64,000 nucleotides of DNA from Flavobacteriales bacterium (GTDB lineage Bacteria > Bacteroidota > Bacteroidia > Flavobacteriales_F > PHOS-HE28). The notes below the pieces were generated by a model. That model did no database searches. It was not told where the DNA came from and saw only the letters and a list, made by a program, of their open reading frames with translations. Made by a program: the position numbers and the translations under genes. Positions 41,322-49,264 of the stretch are shown here, piece by piece (position 1 is the stretch's first letter; every line of letters begins with the position of its first letter). Location of the stretch: positions 372,001 to 436,000 of the forward strand of contig JADKHI010000006.1 in NCBI GenBank assembly GCA_016721825.1. Direction: 5' to 3'.

Positions 41322-43010
41322 ATGCGTTTCGGCATCCTTGAGTTCCTCATGTTGGCGGGTTCGCTCGCCCTCTTCATCCATGGGATGAAGTTGCTGAGCG
41401 AGGGTTTGCAGAAGACCGCCGGGGGGGGTATGCGTCGCATCCTCGACACCATGACGGCCAACCCCTTGCGGGGGCTGCTCACGGGCTTCAGCACCACGGC
41501 CATCGTCCAGTATTCCTCGGTGACCACCGTGATGGTGGTGAGTTTCGTGAACGCTGGCATCCTCTCGTTGCGCCAGGCCATTCCCGTGATCATGGGGGCC
41601 AACATCGGCACCACCTTGAAGGCACTTCTGTTCGCATACGTAGGCTTCGCGAGCATCAAGCTCAGCACTGTGGCATTGCCCATCCTCGGCATTGCTTTCC
41701 CGATGCTCTTCATGAAGGGCGGACGTTTCAAAGCGGCCACTGAAATGCTCTTGGGCATCGCGCTCCTCTTCATCGGTCTGGACCTGTTGAAGGAGAACGT
41801 GCCCCACTTCTCCGCCGATGCGCTGACCTTCCTGGCCGACCTGGGCGACAACGGCATCTTGAGCGTGCTGCTCTTCGTAGGGATCGGTGCTGTGCTGGCG
41901 ATCGCGGTGCAGAGCAGCAGCGTGGCGCTGGCGCTCACCATGGCCATGTGCCAGAACGGGACCATCGGCTACGAGATGGCGGCTGCGATCGTGCTCGGGG
42001 AGAACATCGGCACCACGCTCACCGCCAACATCGCCGCCATCGTGGCCAACGCCTGGGGCAAGCGCGCGGCACGGGCCCACTTTCTCATCAAGGTGATCGG
42101 CGTCGGCTGGGCCTTGCTGCTCTTCGGCCCCTACCTAGCTGTCATCGACCTGCTGGTGCAAAAAGTGAATGGGGCTTCCCCCTACACCAGTCCGCATGCT
42201 GTGCTGTGGGCCCTCACCTACCTGCACATCTCCTTCAACCTGCTGAACACCGGGCTGCTTATCGGCTTCCTGCCGTTCATCGAGCGTATCGTGACGCGTA
42301 TGGTGCCTTCCCGCGGTGAAGTGGACGAAGAGTATCGCCTGGAATACATCGAGGATCCGATGATGTCGTTGAGCCCCGAACTCTCGCTGCTGGAGGCGCG
42401 CAAGGAGATCCTCAAGTTCGGTCGATTGACGCAGAAGATGCACGGCATGGTGCGTGACCTGTTGATCGAGAAGGACGCCACCGAGCGCAACCGCCTGCTG
42501 CTGCGCATCGCCAAGTACGAGGACATCACCGACCGCATTGAAGTGGAGGTGAGCAAGTACCTGACGAAGACCGGCGCTGAAGCGCGCAATGAAGAGCTGA
42601 GCGAACGCATCCGAGGGATGCTCGCCATCATCGGCGATCTGGAGCGCGTGGGCGACATCCTCTTCCAGATGAGCAAGAGCGTGGAGCGCAAGGCGGACGA
42701 ACGCCTGTGGTTCAGCCCCGAACAACGCCAGAACCTGCTCGACATGATGCAACTGCTGGAGCGCGCCTTCGACGTGATGAACGAGAACCTCGGCACCGAG
42801 GACAACAGCGTGAAGCTGGACCTGGCCATGGAGGCCGAACAGCGGATCAACCAGCTCCGTGATCAGCTGCGCCGTGCTCACCTGAAGAGCGTGGAGAGCG
42901 GCGACCACAACATCAAGAGCGGCATGGTCTACAACGACCTGTTCAGCAGCTGCGAGAAGGTCGGTGACCACCTGATCAACGTGAGCGAAGCACTTGCAGG
43001 CGAGGTCTGA
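41322..43010 (+). CDS. Na/Pi-cotransporter family protein with PhoU-like domain
   Basis: A 562-residue inner-membrane protein. The first 320 residues hold two inverted Na/Pi (PF02690-type) repeats with the family signatures VQYSSVTTVMVVSFVNAG, GANIGTTLKALL and VQSSSVALALTMAMCQNG, GENIGTTLTANIAAI. The last 200 residues form a PhoU-like helical domain. Such proteins probably export or import phosphate with sodium, and some control phosphate signalling. It is divergent from the sensor kinase, with a 129-bp gap. An inverted repeat follows the stop. Confidence 0.92.
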   Translation: MRFGILEFLMLAGSLALFIHGMKLLSEGLQKTAGGGMRRILDTMTANPLRGLLTGFSTTAIVQYSSVTTVMVVSFVNAGILSLRQAIPVIMGANIGTTLKALLFAYVGFASIKLSTVALPILGIAFPMLFMKGGRFKAATEMLLGIALLFIGLDLLKENVPHFSADALTFLADLGDNGILSVLLFVGIGAVLAIAVQSSSVALALTMAMCQNGTIGYEMAAAIVLGENIGTTLTANIAAIVANAWGKRAARAHFLIKVIGVGWALLLFGPYLAVIDLLVQKVNGASPYTSPHAVLWALTYLHISFNLLNTGLLIGFLPFIERIVTRMVPSRGEVDEEYRLEYIEDPMMSLSPELSLLEARKEILKFGRLTQKMHGMVRDLLIEKDATERNRLLLRIAKYEDITDRIEVEVSKYLTKTGAEARNEELSERIRGMLAIIGDLERVGDILFQMSKSVERKADERLWFSPEQRQNLLDMMQLLERAFDVMNENLGTEDNSVKLDLAMEAEQRINQLRDQLRRAHLKSVESGDHNIKSGMVYNDLFSSCEKVGDHLINVSEALAGEV

Positions 43011-43015
43011 GAATG

Positions 43016-43086
43016 TGACAAGGCACAAGTAGCAAGAGTCAAGGGTTCAGTGCCCTATTAACTTGACACTTATCACTTGATCCTTC
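43016..43086. repeat. Inverted repeat of AAGTGNCAAGT-type units
   Basis: Arms near 43020-43043 and 43061-43084 match at 17 of 24 positions as an imperfect inverted repeat. Each is made of short ACTTG/CAAGT units. It fills the gap between two convergent genes and resembles the repeats at 17891-17960 and 48204-48240. Confidence 0.6.
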
Positions 43087-43092
43087 CCGTCT

Positions 43093-43599
43093 TCAGGGCA
43101 CGACAACCGCATCCGTGTACACGAGATTGCTCTCGTGCAGCGCCCGGTCCACAAGCTTCACGCTATAGCGGATGGTATCGCCGCTGGTACCGGGCAGTGT
43201 GGGATAGGGCTTCAGCGCCACCGCGATCTCACCCTCCAAGGACTTGTTCTGTCCGGTCGGGGTGACCACGGGAACGCGGTAATAGAGCGGCAGCGTAAAA
43301 ACGAAAGGCGCGGACCACACACCGTTCTCGCGCTTGTAGTACTCCACGAAGAAGTTGTGGTAATAGGTCTGTCCCGGAGCAAAGGACCCGGTGGTGTCAC
43401 CCTGGCCGAGGCCGATGTCACCGTCACCGTCCGTGAACTTGACCACGATCGAGGCCGAATCGCCGTATTGCTTGAACTCCTTGTAGGTGATGGCAGGCTC
43501 CACAGGGAATTCCTCTGTCTTAAGGCAACCGGAAAGCAGCGTTCCGCACACGGCGGTGACCACGGCTAACTTGCGGGCGGTGCGGATAGCTGAGCGCAT
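43093..43599 (-). CDS. Lipoprotein of unknown function
   Basis: A 168-residue envelope lipoprotein. The signal AIRTARKLAVVTAVCGTLLSGC gives the lipobox, followed by LKTEEFPVEPAITYKEFKQYG and a beta-rich part with FTDGDGDIGLGQGDT, a calcium-loop-like stretch. This pattern (VEPAITYKEF plus FTDGDGDIGL) recurs in small Bacteroidota lipoproteins of unknown role. The open frame begins at 43641, but ATG at 43599 gives the clean signal and is preceded by a promoter box 6 bases away. It is divergent from the LuxE-like gene and ends at the inverted repeat. Confidence 0.75.
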   Translation of the reverse strand: MRSAIRTARKLAVVTAVCGTLLSGCLKTEEFPVEPAITYKEFKQYGDSASIVVKFTDGDGDIGLGQGDTTGSFAPGQTYYHNFFVEYYKRENGVWSAPFVFTLPLYYRVPVVTPTGQNKSLEGEIAVALKPYPTLPGTSGDTIRYSVKLVDRALHESNLVYTDAVVVP

Positions 43600-43604
43600 C
43601 AACA

Positions 43605-43612
43605 CAAAGGTA
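43605..43612 (-). promoter_or_regulatory. Promoter -7 box TACCTTTG of the lipoprotein gene
   Basis: Perfect TAnnTTTG box ending 6 bases before ATG 43599. If spacing to the start of transcription is normal (5-7 bases), the mRNA begins at the ATG itself, so it would be leaderless. Confidence 0.5.
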
Positions 43613-43621
43613 AGGCCTCCG

Positions 43622-44632
43622 ATGCACCCTCCCCTGCCCACCCCCTACCAGGACCTGGCTGAGCGGGTGTTCACGGTGGCGGATGCCGATGGCTTCAACG
43701 CGCTGGCGCTCGAGCTATTTCGCTTGCACGCCGCCCACAACCCCGTGTACCGTGGATTCCTGAAGGGCTTGGGCACCAAGGTCGAAGCGGTGGAACAGGT
43801 GGCTGAAATCCCCTGCCTGCCCATCGGCCTGTTCCGCAACCACCGTGTGCTGCTGGATGGGCTGGAACCTGTCCTCACCTTCACCAGCAGCGGAACGACT
43901 GGCGCCGTCATCAGTTCGCACCATGTGCCTTGGCCTTCGCTCTATGAACGCTCCTTCCTCCACTCCTTTGAAGCCGAGTACGGCCCGGTGACCGAATGGC
44001 GGATCCTCGCCTTGTTGCCCGCCTACCTGGAACGCAGCGGTAGTTCGCTCGTGTACATGGCCGAACAGCTCATCGCCCGCAGCGGCGACCCGCTCAGCGG
44101 CACCTACCTCTACCAGTACGACCGCCTGGCCAGCGTACTGAAGCAAAGCGAGGCCGAAGGGAAGAAGACCCTGCTGTTGGGAGTCACCTTCGCGCTGCTC
44201 GACCTCGCGGAGCAGCACCCCATGGCCCTGCGTCACACCACGATCATGGAGACCGGCGGCATGAAAGGCCGGCGTCCCGAGCTGGTTCGCGATGAGCTGC
44301 ACGCGATCCTGAAGCGATCCTTCGGTGTGCTCGCCATCCACAGCGAATACGGGATGACGGAACTGTTGTCGCAAGCGTGGAGCACGGGGGAAGGCATGTA
44401 CCGTTGCCCACCTTGGATGCGAGTGCTGGTGCGTGACCCCAACGACCCCTTCGAACGCCTCGGCACCGGTCGCACCGGCGGTGTGGACGTGATCGACCTC
44501 GCGAACATCGCCAGCTGCCCATTCATCGCCACGCAGGACCTGGGCCGGGTGGCCGCCGATGGTTCTTTCGAAGTGCTGGGCCGCTTCGACTTCAGCGATC
44601 TGCGGGGATGCAACTTGTTGGTGGTGGAGTGA
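43622..44632 (+). CDS. LuxE-like acyl-protein synthetase
   Basis: A 336-residue cytoplasmic protein of the LuxE family, relatives of adenylate-forming enzymes that activate an acyl group with ATP. Landmarks are IPCLPIGLFRNHRV, the phosphate loop TFTSSGTTGAVIS near residue 90, IMETGGMKGRRPELVRDEL, SEYGMTELLSQAWS and the C-terminal DVIDLANIASCPFIATQDLGR. No luxC or luxD partner is nearby, so bioluminescence is not implied. Stand-alone members may activate acyl or sugar-acid groups in cell-surface synthesis. The start is ATG 43622, as the longer frame runs into the divergent gene. The last 58 bp are repeated at 45774-45831. Confidence 0.85.
   Translation: MHPPLPTPYQDLAERVFTVADADGFNALALELFRLHAAHNPVYRGFLKGLGTKVEAVEQVAEIPCLPIGLFRNHRVLLDGLEPVLTFTSSGTTGAVISSHHVPWPSLYERSFLHSFEAEYGPVTEWRILALLPAYLERSGSSLVYMAEQLIARSGDPLSGTYLYQYDRLASVLKQSEAEGKKTLLLGVTFALLDLAEQHPMALRHTTIMETGGMKGRRPELVRDELHAILKRSFGVLAIHSEYGMTELLSQAWSTGEGMYRCPPWMRVLVRDPNDPFERLGTGRTGGVDVIDLANIASCPFIATQDLGRVAADGSFEVLGRFDFSDLRGCNLLVVE
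44575..44632 (+). repeat. 58-bp direct repeat, copy 1 (end of LuxE-like gene)
   Basis: The final 19 codons and stop of the LuxE-like gene. A copy with only two mismatches lies at 45774-45831. Between the copies lies the toxin-antitoxin pair. Confidence 0.85.
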
Positions 44633-44685
44633 ATCGCCGTTGGATCATCCGCAGTGAACGCAGATGAAATACCTGACTTGACCGC

Positions 44686-45498
44686 CTATCCTTTGAGCCG
44701 CATAGCCTTCCGCGCTACATCGACCAATTGCGGATCGCCTTTGGCAAGCAAGTAGAACCGAATGAACCAGTAGGGCATCTGCTGAAGATCCCAAGACCAT
44801 TGCTGGCCGCCATCGCCCACCTTCATCTCTGCGAACATCACCGGCTCCTCCCCACTATTGTCGAACAAGAACGCGTGGTAGCACAGGTCCAACGCAGGCA
44901 CCAATTGCTTCAGGGACCTCCAATAGCGTTCAACGATCTTCTCCGCTGGAACATCATGACCGCCTTGCTTCACTCTGGTCTTCACACGGTCAACGTTCAT
45001 GAGCGGGGACTCGGTGGCCACGAAGTACAGATACACCTTATACCCGTTCTTGCGAGCCTTGTCCATAACGGCGAGCTTGGAGGAGTGGCTGAACACCGTT
45101 TCGAATGAGAGCTTCTTGCGTTCTACGATAAGCTTGTCAACGAGGAACTGCGCGATCAACTGGGCGAATTGATCCGCACGCACCTGCCGTCGAAGCCTGA
45201 ACACGTTCGTTGACCACTGTTGACCTGTCTGGAACCATAAGATCGCCTCATCGCCATCCAGCAAACCACTTCGGCGTGCGAACCTGCTGAGTTCAGTCTC
45301 GTTGGCGACAACCCCATACCTCCCGAAGTCCAGAGCACCATCCTCCTTCAGCGCTCGCGCGATCTCATCCGGGTTAACATACACGCCCATACCCACCGGA
45401 TGGCCATTCACAAGAGTCTCACGAACCTGGGTGTACATCGTGCTCTTCCCCGAGCCGTTCGGACCAGCGAACACACGTAAGCGCAAGATCTTGGCCAT
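44686..45498 (-). CDS. Zeta-toxin-like P-loop kinase
   Basis: A 270-residue protein of the zeta toxin/predicted ABC-type ATPase group. Walker A GPNGSGKST lies at about residues 12-20, and the substrate-handling region NPDEIARAL and the later FETVFSHSSKLAVMDKARKNGYKV match the family. Zeta toxins phosphorylate UDP-GlcNAc or related wall precursors, but relatives with other targets exist. The small basic protein encoded 11 bp upstream is the likely antitoxin. The pair is flanked by a direct repeat of the LuxE-like gene end, so it looks like a mobile cassette. Base use is more AT-rich than the neighbours. Confidence 0.8.
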   Translation of the reverse strand: MAKILRLRVFAGPNGSGKSTMYTQVRETLVNGHPVGMGVYVNPDEIARALKEDGALDFGRYGVVANETELSRFARRSGLLDGDEAILWFQTGQQWSTNVFRLRRQVRADQFAQLIAQFLVDKLIVERKKLSFETVFSHSSKLAVMDKARKNGYKVYLYFVATESPLMNVDRVKTRVKQGGHDVPAEKIVERYWRSLKQLVPALDLCYHAFLFDNSGEEPVMFAEMKVGDGGQQWSWDLQQMPYWFIRFYLLAKGDPQLVDVARKAMRLKG

Positions 45499-45509
45499 GT
45501 CGGAACCAA

Positions 45510-45731
45510 CTATGGCACCTTCACCGGCTCCAGGCGCTGTACACGCTTGGTCACCTTACCAGCCTTGTTCACCATCACCAGCCAACCATCGCGTTCCACC
45601 ATGATGGTCTTTCGCACAGTGAAGGCCTTGGCTTTTGCCTGCTTCGCAGCTTTCTTGAAGGCTGCATCCATCGCGCGACCTTCTGCGGTCGGTTTACGAA
45701 GCGTCTTCAAAGTCTGCTTCTTCGTTGCCAT
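45510..45731 (-). CDS. Small basic protein, probable antitoxin of the zeta-like toxin
   Basis: A 73-residue, lysine-rich protein (KKQTLKTLRKPTAEGRAMDAAFKKAAKQAKAKAF, then MVERDGWLVMVNKAGKVTKRVQRLEPVKV). It lies upstream of the toxin gene on the same strand with an 11-bp gap, the usual antitoxin-toxin order. It does not resemble the epsilon antitoxin of Streptococcus plasmids, so the assignment rests on position and size only. ATG at 45731 has no strong Shine-Dalgarno. Confidence 0.6.
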   Translation of the reverse strand: MATKKQTLKTLRKPTAEGRAMDAAFKKAAKQAKAKAFTVRKTIMVERDGWLVMVNKAGKVTKRVQRLEPVKVP

Positions 45732-45773
45732 GTTCCAAAGTTAAGGATGCAACCAAAGCTTGAGATGGATGCT

Positions 45774-45831
45774 GCTGGGCCGATTCGACTTCAGCGATCT
45801 GCGGGGTTGCAACTTGTTGGTGGTGGAGTGA
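45774..45831 (+). repeat. 58-bp direct repeat, copy 2 (LuxE-like gene end)
   Basis: Matches 44575-44632 at 56 of 58 positions and encodes the same final residues LLGRFDFSDLRGCNLLVVE and stop. The copies diverge directly after the stop. Together they bracket 1141 bp holding the toxin-antitoxin pair. Confidence 0.85.
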
Positions 45832-45859
45832 GGCGTCCAACCTCCTATCCACGACCGGA

Positions 45860-46531
45860 CTACAGGTGGTAGTAGTAAAGGTTGCCCTCGAAGTTCGTGT
45901 CCAAGTTCGCCTTGCTATCGAAGAGGACCTGCTCGATTGGAGCCATGCAATAGCCGAACTCATCATGCGCGGTGATCAACCCGGCATAGGCAGCGGCGAT
46001 CACCGCGCGTGATCCATCGGTCGCGCTCCGCAGGAGCTGTTCCCCTGTGTGGAAGAAACAGGTAACTGTGCTTCCGAACCGATCGAACTTCCAGACCCCA
46101 TGCTCAGCGAACCGGACCCTCAAGGCGTCGATCTGCGCTTGCGGGATCCGGTGGTTGCATTCCGCCTTGGCAATGGGCTCGAACGCAGTGATGATCAGAA
46201 AGGGCGTTGATGCGGTCCGGTCCGATGAAGGACCAATGGGCGATCCTGCGATCGCGCTCGCGTGGAAGGCCTTCCATATCCTGGCTTCCTTGGCGCCGTC
46301 GATCTGAAGCGGACTTGACCAAAAGCCCGCTGCTTCGGAATAGCGTTCGAATACCACCCTCAACCTGGCCCGACCGGCCGTGGCGACCCACTCGTACAGA
46401 ATGTTGAGCGGCCTTACGCCGAACTCCCGCTGCAGTGTATCCGCCAATTCGATCTCCGGCACTCCCATTTGATCAAGCCCCTGCTTGATCCGCTTGGTGG
46501 CCTGGTAGTCCGGGTCGGATGGAACGATCAT
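45860..46531 (-). CDS. Hypothetical protein
   Basis: A 223-residue soluble-looking protein without signal peptide or membrane segment. No family was recognised. The sequence has an N-terminal helical part (YQATKRIKQGLDQMGVPEIELADTLQREFGV), a beta strand region (NILYEWVATAGRARLRVVFERYSEAAGFW) and a second half with strands and helices, ending in an acidic and aromatic tail. The layout suggests an alpha-beta domain, possibly an immunity- or cargo-type protein. It lies between the LuxE-like repeat copy and tyrS, and its AT-rich base use suggests it belongs to the same insertion region. Confidence 0.5.
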   Translation of the reverse strand: MIVPSDPDYQATKRIKQGLDQMGVPEIELADTLQREFGVRPLNILYEWVATAGRARLRVVFERYSEAAGFWSSPLQIDGAKEARIWKAFHASAIAGSPIGPSSDRTASTPFLIITAFEPIAKAECNHRIPQAQIDALRVRFAEHGVWKFDRFGSTVTCFFHTGEQLLRSATDGSRAVIAAAYAGLITAHDEFGYCMAPIEQVLFDSKANLDTNFEGNLYYYHL

Positions 46532-46564
46532 ACTTACGACCTATCAGCAATGGGAAGTACTAGT

Positions 46565-47893
46565 TCACACCGCCTTCAGCACGAAGAAGGTCTTCTTCCC
46601 TCGCTGCAGCAGCATGTATTTCCCGTGGAGCAGGTCTTGGCCGCCGAACTCGTGCCCTTCGTCCGTGATCTTCACTCCGTTCACGGAAATGGACTTCTCC
46701 TTGATAGCACGCTTCGCCTCGCCAAAGGAGGACAGGAAGCGCGACCTAGCCAGCAGTCTCGTTACTGATATGCTACGTTCGATCTGTTCTTTGCTGACTC
46801 CAGCCAGTTCTCCGTCCGCCATCGACGCATCAGGATCCGCTACAGTCGTATACCCGGGCAAAGTGGCCGCGAGTTCCTCCCAGATCGCCTCAGGTAGTTT
46901 GCGAATGTCCTCAGCTGAAGCACTTCCGAATAGAACGGCTGTTGCAGCCAATGCTTCCTCCAGGGCAGCTTCCCCATGCACCAACTTGGTGATGAAGGCC
47001 GCCACCTCCTTCTGTAATTTGCGGCGCCCCGGATCCTTGGCGTGCTCTGCGATCAGGGCCTCGCATTCCTCCTGGCTCCAGTGTGTGAAGATCTTCGCGA
47101 AGCGCGCGGCCTCATCGTCAGAAGCGTTCAACCAGAACTGATAGAACTTGTACGGGCTGGTGCGCGCGGCATCGAGCCACACGTTACCGCCCTCGCTCTT
47201 GCCGAACTTGCTGCCATCGCTCTTGGTGAGCAACGGCGTGGTGACGGCGAAAGCCTCGCCCCCCTCCATGCGGCGGATGAGCTCGGTACCCGTGGTGATG
47301 TTGCCCCACTGGTCGCTGCCACCCATCTGCAAGCGGCAGCCGAGCTGCTTGTAGAGGTGCACGAAGTCGTAGCCCTGCACCAGCTGGTAGCTGAACTCGG
47401 TGAAGCTGATGCCGCTCTCCATGCGGTTCTTCACGCTGTCCTTGGCCATCATGTAGTTCACGGTGATGTGCTTCCCCACTTCGCGGATGAAGCGGAGGAA
47501 GCCCATGTCCTTGAACCAGTCGTAATTGTTGACGAGCTGCGCGGGGTTGGTGGGGCTGTTGAAGTCCAGGAAGCGCTCCAGCTGGGCCTTGATGCAGGCC
47601 TGGTTGTGGCGGAGGGCGTCCTCATCCAGCAGGTTGCGTTCGGCGCTTTTGCCACTGGGATCGCCGACCATGCCGGTGGCCCCACCAACCAACGCCACGG
47701 GCTTGTGACCACAGCGCTGGAAGTGCACCAGGATCATGATCTGCACCAGGTTGCCCACATGCAGACTGTCCGCCGTGGGATCGAAGCCGATATAGCCAAG
47801 GGCGGGGGCCTTCTTCAGGTAGTCGGCGGTGCCGGGCATGCTGTCGTGCAGCAGTCCGCGCCAGTTCAGTTCGTGCAGAAAGTCGGTGGGCAT
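46565..47893 (-). CDS. tyrS: Tyrosyl-tRNA synthetase
   Basis: Class I aminoacyl-tRNA synthetase, 442 residues. The catalytic core begins with YIGFDPTADSLHVGNLVQ (HVGN equals the HIGH signature). The tyrosine-binding QLGCRLQMGGSDQWGNITTG region follows, then KFGKSEGGN, the KMSKS-type loop. The C-terminus has an S4 RNA-binding domain (ISVTRLLARSRFLSSFGEAKRAIKEKSISVNG). The frame is open up to 48136, but that upstream part is non-coding repeat sequence. ATG at 47893 gives the normal length. A near-consensus -7 box TACCTTCG lies at 47919-47912. Confidence 0.97.
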   Translation of the reverse strand: MPTDFLHELNWRGLLHDSMPGTADYLKKAPALGYIGFDPTADSLHVGNLVQIMILVHFQRCGHKPVALVGGATGMVGDPSGKSAERNLLDEDALRHNQACIKAQLERFLDFNSPTNPAQLVNNYDWFKDMGFLRFIREVGKHITVNYMMAKDSVKNRMESGISFTEFSYQLVQGYDFVHLYKQLGCRLQMGGSDQWGNITTGTELIRRMEGGEAFAVTTPLLTKSDGSKFGKSEGGNVWLDAARTSPYKFYQFWLNASDDEAARFAKIFTHWSQEECEALIAEHAKDPGRRKLQKEVAAFITKLVHGEAALEEALAATAVLFGSASAEDIRKLPEAIWEELAATLPGYTTVADPDASMADGELAGVSKEQIERSISVTRLLARSRFLSSFGEAKRAIKEKSISVNGVKITDEGHEFGGQDLLHGKYMLLQRGKKTFFVLKAV

Positions 47894-47970
47894 GGGTGGA
47901 ATTGCGGGTTGCGAAGGTAGATAGGGAGCAGTTGGCAGGAAGCAGCCGCAGTGGGCTGGAAGATGAGGAA

Positions 47971-47998
47971 CCGCCGATGCCGCAGATACCGCAGATGG
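47971..47998. repeat. CCGCAGAT-type short repeat array
   Basis: Two and a half units of CCGCNGAT (CCGCCGATG, CCGCAGATA, CCGCAGATGG) spaced by 9 bases. A related array in the same gap is at 48081-48114. Confidence 0.6.
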
Positions 47999-48080
47999 AA
48001 ATGCCCTGCCGATGCTTGCACGCGATGTGATGGCACAGATATGGAACCGCGCGCAAGCGCGCTGACCGGGTTGAATGAAA

Positions 48081-48114
48081 CCACAGATGGACACAGATGA
48101 ACACAGATACTGAT
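48081..48114. repeat. CACAGAT short repeat array
   Basis: Three head-to-tail units of CACAGATGG/A with a period of 9-10 bases. Arrays of this kind are seen between genes in many environmental bacterial genomes. Origin and function are not known. Confidence 0.65.
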
Positions 48115-48203
48115 AAGAGCTTGCTGCCGCGAACAAGCCCGTGGCTCGAGGCCCATAGCCCCAGGCGACAGAACGAAGAAGAAAGCTCCGCTGCCGATAA
48201 GCC

Positions 48204-48240
48204 CTTGTTACTTGTCACTTGACACTTGACACTTCGCCCC
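48204..48240. repeat. ACTTGTC/ACTTGAC direct repeat array
   Basis: Four units of TTACTTG, TCACTTG, ACACTTG and ACACTTC in a row, immediately upstream of the epimerase gene. They resemble one arm of the inverted repeats at 17891-17960 and 43016-43086. Confidence 0.6.
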
Positions 48241-48259
48241 TCGCCCTACCTTGCCCCCG

Positions 48260-49264
48260 ATGGATCTGGTGACCGGCGGAACGGGGATCGTGGGCTCACA
48301 CCTGCTGCTGCACTTGGTGGCTGCGGGGCGCGAAGTGCGGGCCACGCGCAGGCCGGGCAGCGATGTGGAGGTGGTGCGTCGTGTGTTCGCGCATCAGCAC
48401 GCCGATGGCAACGCGTTGTTCGAGCGCATCCAGTGGGTGGAGGCCGATCTGCTGGACCCGATAGCGTTGGAGCAAGCGATGCAAGGCGTGCAGCATGTGT
48501 ACCACTGCGCCGCACTGGTGAGCTTCGACCCACGCGATGATGAAGCGCTCTTCACACAGAACATCACCGGTACGGCCAACGTGGTGAACGCAGCGCTGGC
48601 GGCTGGTGTGAAGCGCTTGATGCATGTGAGCTCCACAGCAACGATCGGCAAGGCGTTGCCCGGCGAGATGGCGAACGAGGAAAGCGAATGGCAGCGCGAT
48701 AAGCACACCTCGCCATACGCCGCCAGCAAGTATGAGGCGGAGCTGGAAGTGCAACGCGGCATCGCCGAAGGTCTGGATGCGGTGATGGTGAATCCGTGCA
48801 TCGTGCTCGGGCCCGGCATTCCAGGGCGCAGCAGCATGACCATGGTGGAACGCATCCGCAGAGGCACGCGCTTCTTTCCGCCGGGCACCAACGCCGTGGT
48901 GGACGCACGCGATGTGGCGGCCTTCATGGTGGCGCTGATGGAGAAAGGAGCTACCGGCGGGCGCCACTTGTTGGTGGGTGAGAATGTCAGCTACCAGAAG
49001 CTGTTCTCGCTCATCGCCGAGGCCAGCGGCAAGCCAGCACCACAACGCACCATCGCGCCTTGGGTCTTGGAGCTCGGCTGGCGCCTGGAACGCCTGCGCA
49101 CACTGTTCGGTGGCAAGCCCTTCGTGACCCGGCACACGGTACACAGCGCCATCATCAAGCGCAGCTACGATGCGTCGAAGGCCAAGCGGATCACGGGTAT
49201 GGACTTCCGCAGCGCCAAAGAGGCGGTGGAGAACGTGGTGCGCTACCTGGGCACTGCGCGCTGA
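48260..49264 (+). CDS. NAD-dependent epimerase/dehydratase family protein (extended SDR)
   Basis: A 334-residue protein. The Rossmann motif TGGTGIVGSHL is at the N-terminus, AALVSFDPRDDE follows the fourth strand, and the catalytic YAASK (Tyr and Lys) is near residue 155, with an upstream Ser-Thr in HVSSTATIG. This is an extended short-chain dehydrogenase, with likely substrates a nucleotide sugar, a sterol-like compound or a flavonoid-like carbonyl. Sequence alone does not decide. ATG at 48260 was taken over the TTG at 48251. Its 3' end overlaps the convergent DUF4296 gene by 22 bp. Confidence 0.85.
   Translation: MDLVTGGTGIVGSHLLLHLVAAGREVRATRRPGSDVEVVRRVFAHQHADGNALFERIQWVEADLLDPIALEQAMQGVQHVYHCAALVSFDPRDDEALFTQNITGTANVVNAALAAGVKRLMHVSSTATIGKALPGEMANEESEWQRDKHTSPYAASKYEAELEVQRGIAEGLDAVMVNPCIVLGPGIPGRSSMTMVERIRRGTRFFPPGTNAVVDARDVAAFMVALMEKGATGGRHLLVGENVSYQKLFSLIAEASGKPAPQRTIAPWVLELGWRLERLRTLFGGKPFVTRHTVHSAIIKRSYDASKAKRITGMDFRSAKEAVENVVRYLGTAR

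Larger units (their letters stand above)
47920..48259. other. Repeat-rich intergenic region
   Basis: The gap of about 366 bp between tyrS and the epimerase gene holds no recognisable gene. It contains a near palindrome GCGCGCAAGCGCGC (48049-48062) and three short repeat arrays listed separately. No tRNA or stable RNA pattern was seen. Confidence 0.6.

Noticed and set aside
43622..44632. A bioluminescence (lux) locus based on the LuxE-like gene
   Set aside because: No luxA, luxB, luxC or luxD is present. Stand-alone LuxE-like proteins are common in Bacteroidota.
47971..48114. CRISPR-like reading of the CACAGAT arrays
   Set aside because: Units are 9-10 bases, contiguous and without unique spacers, and no cas gene is nearby.
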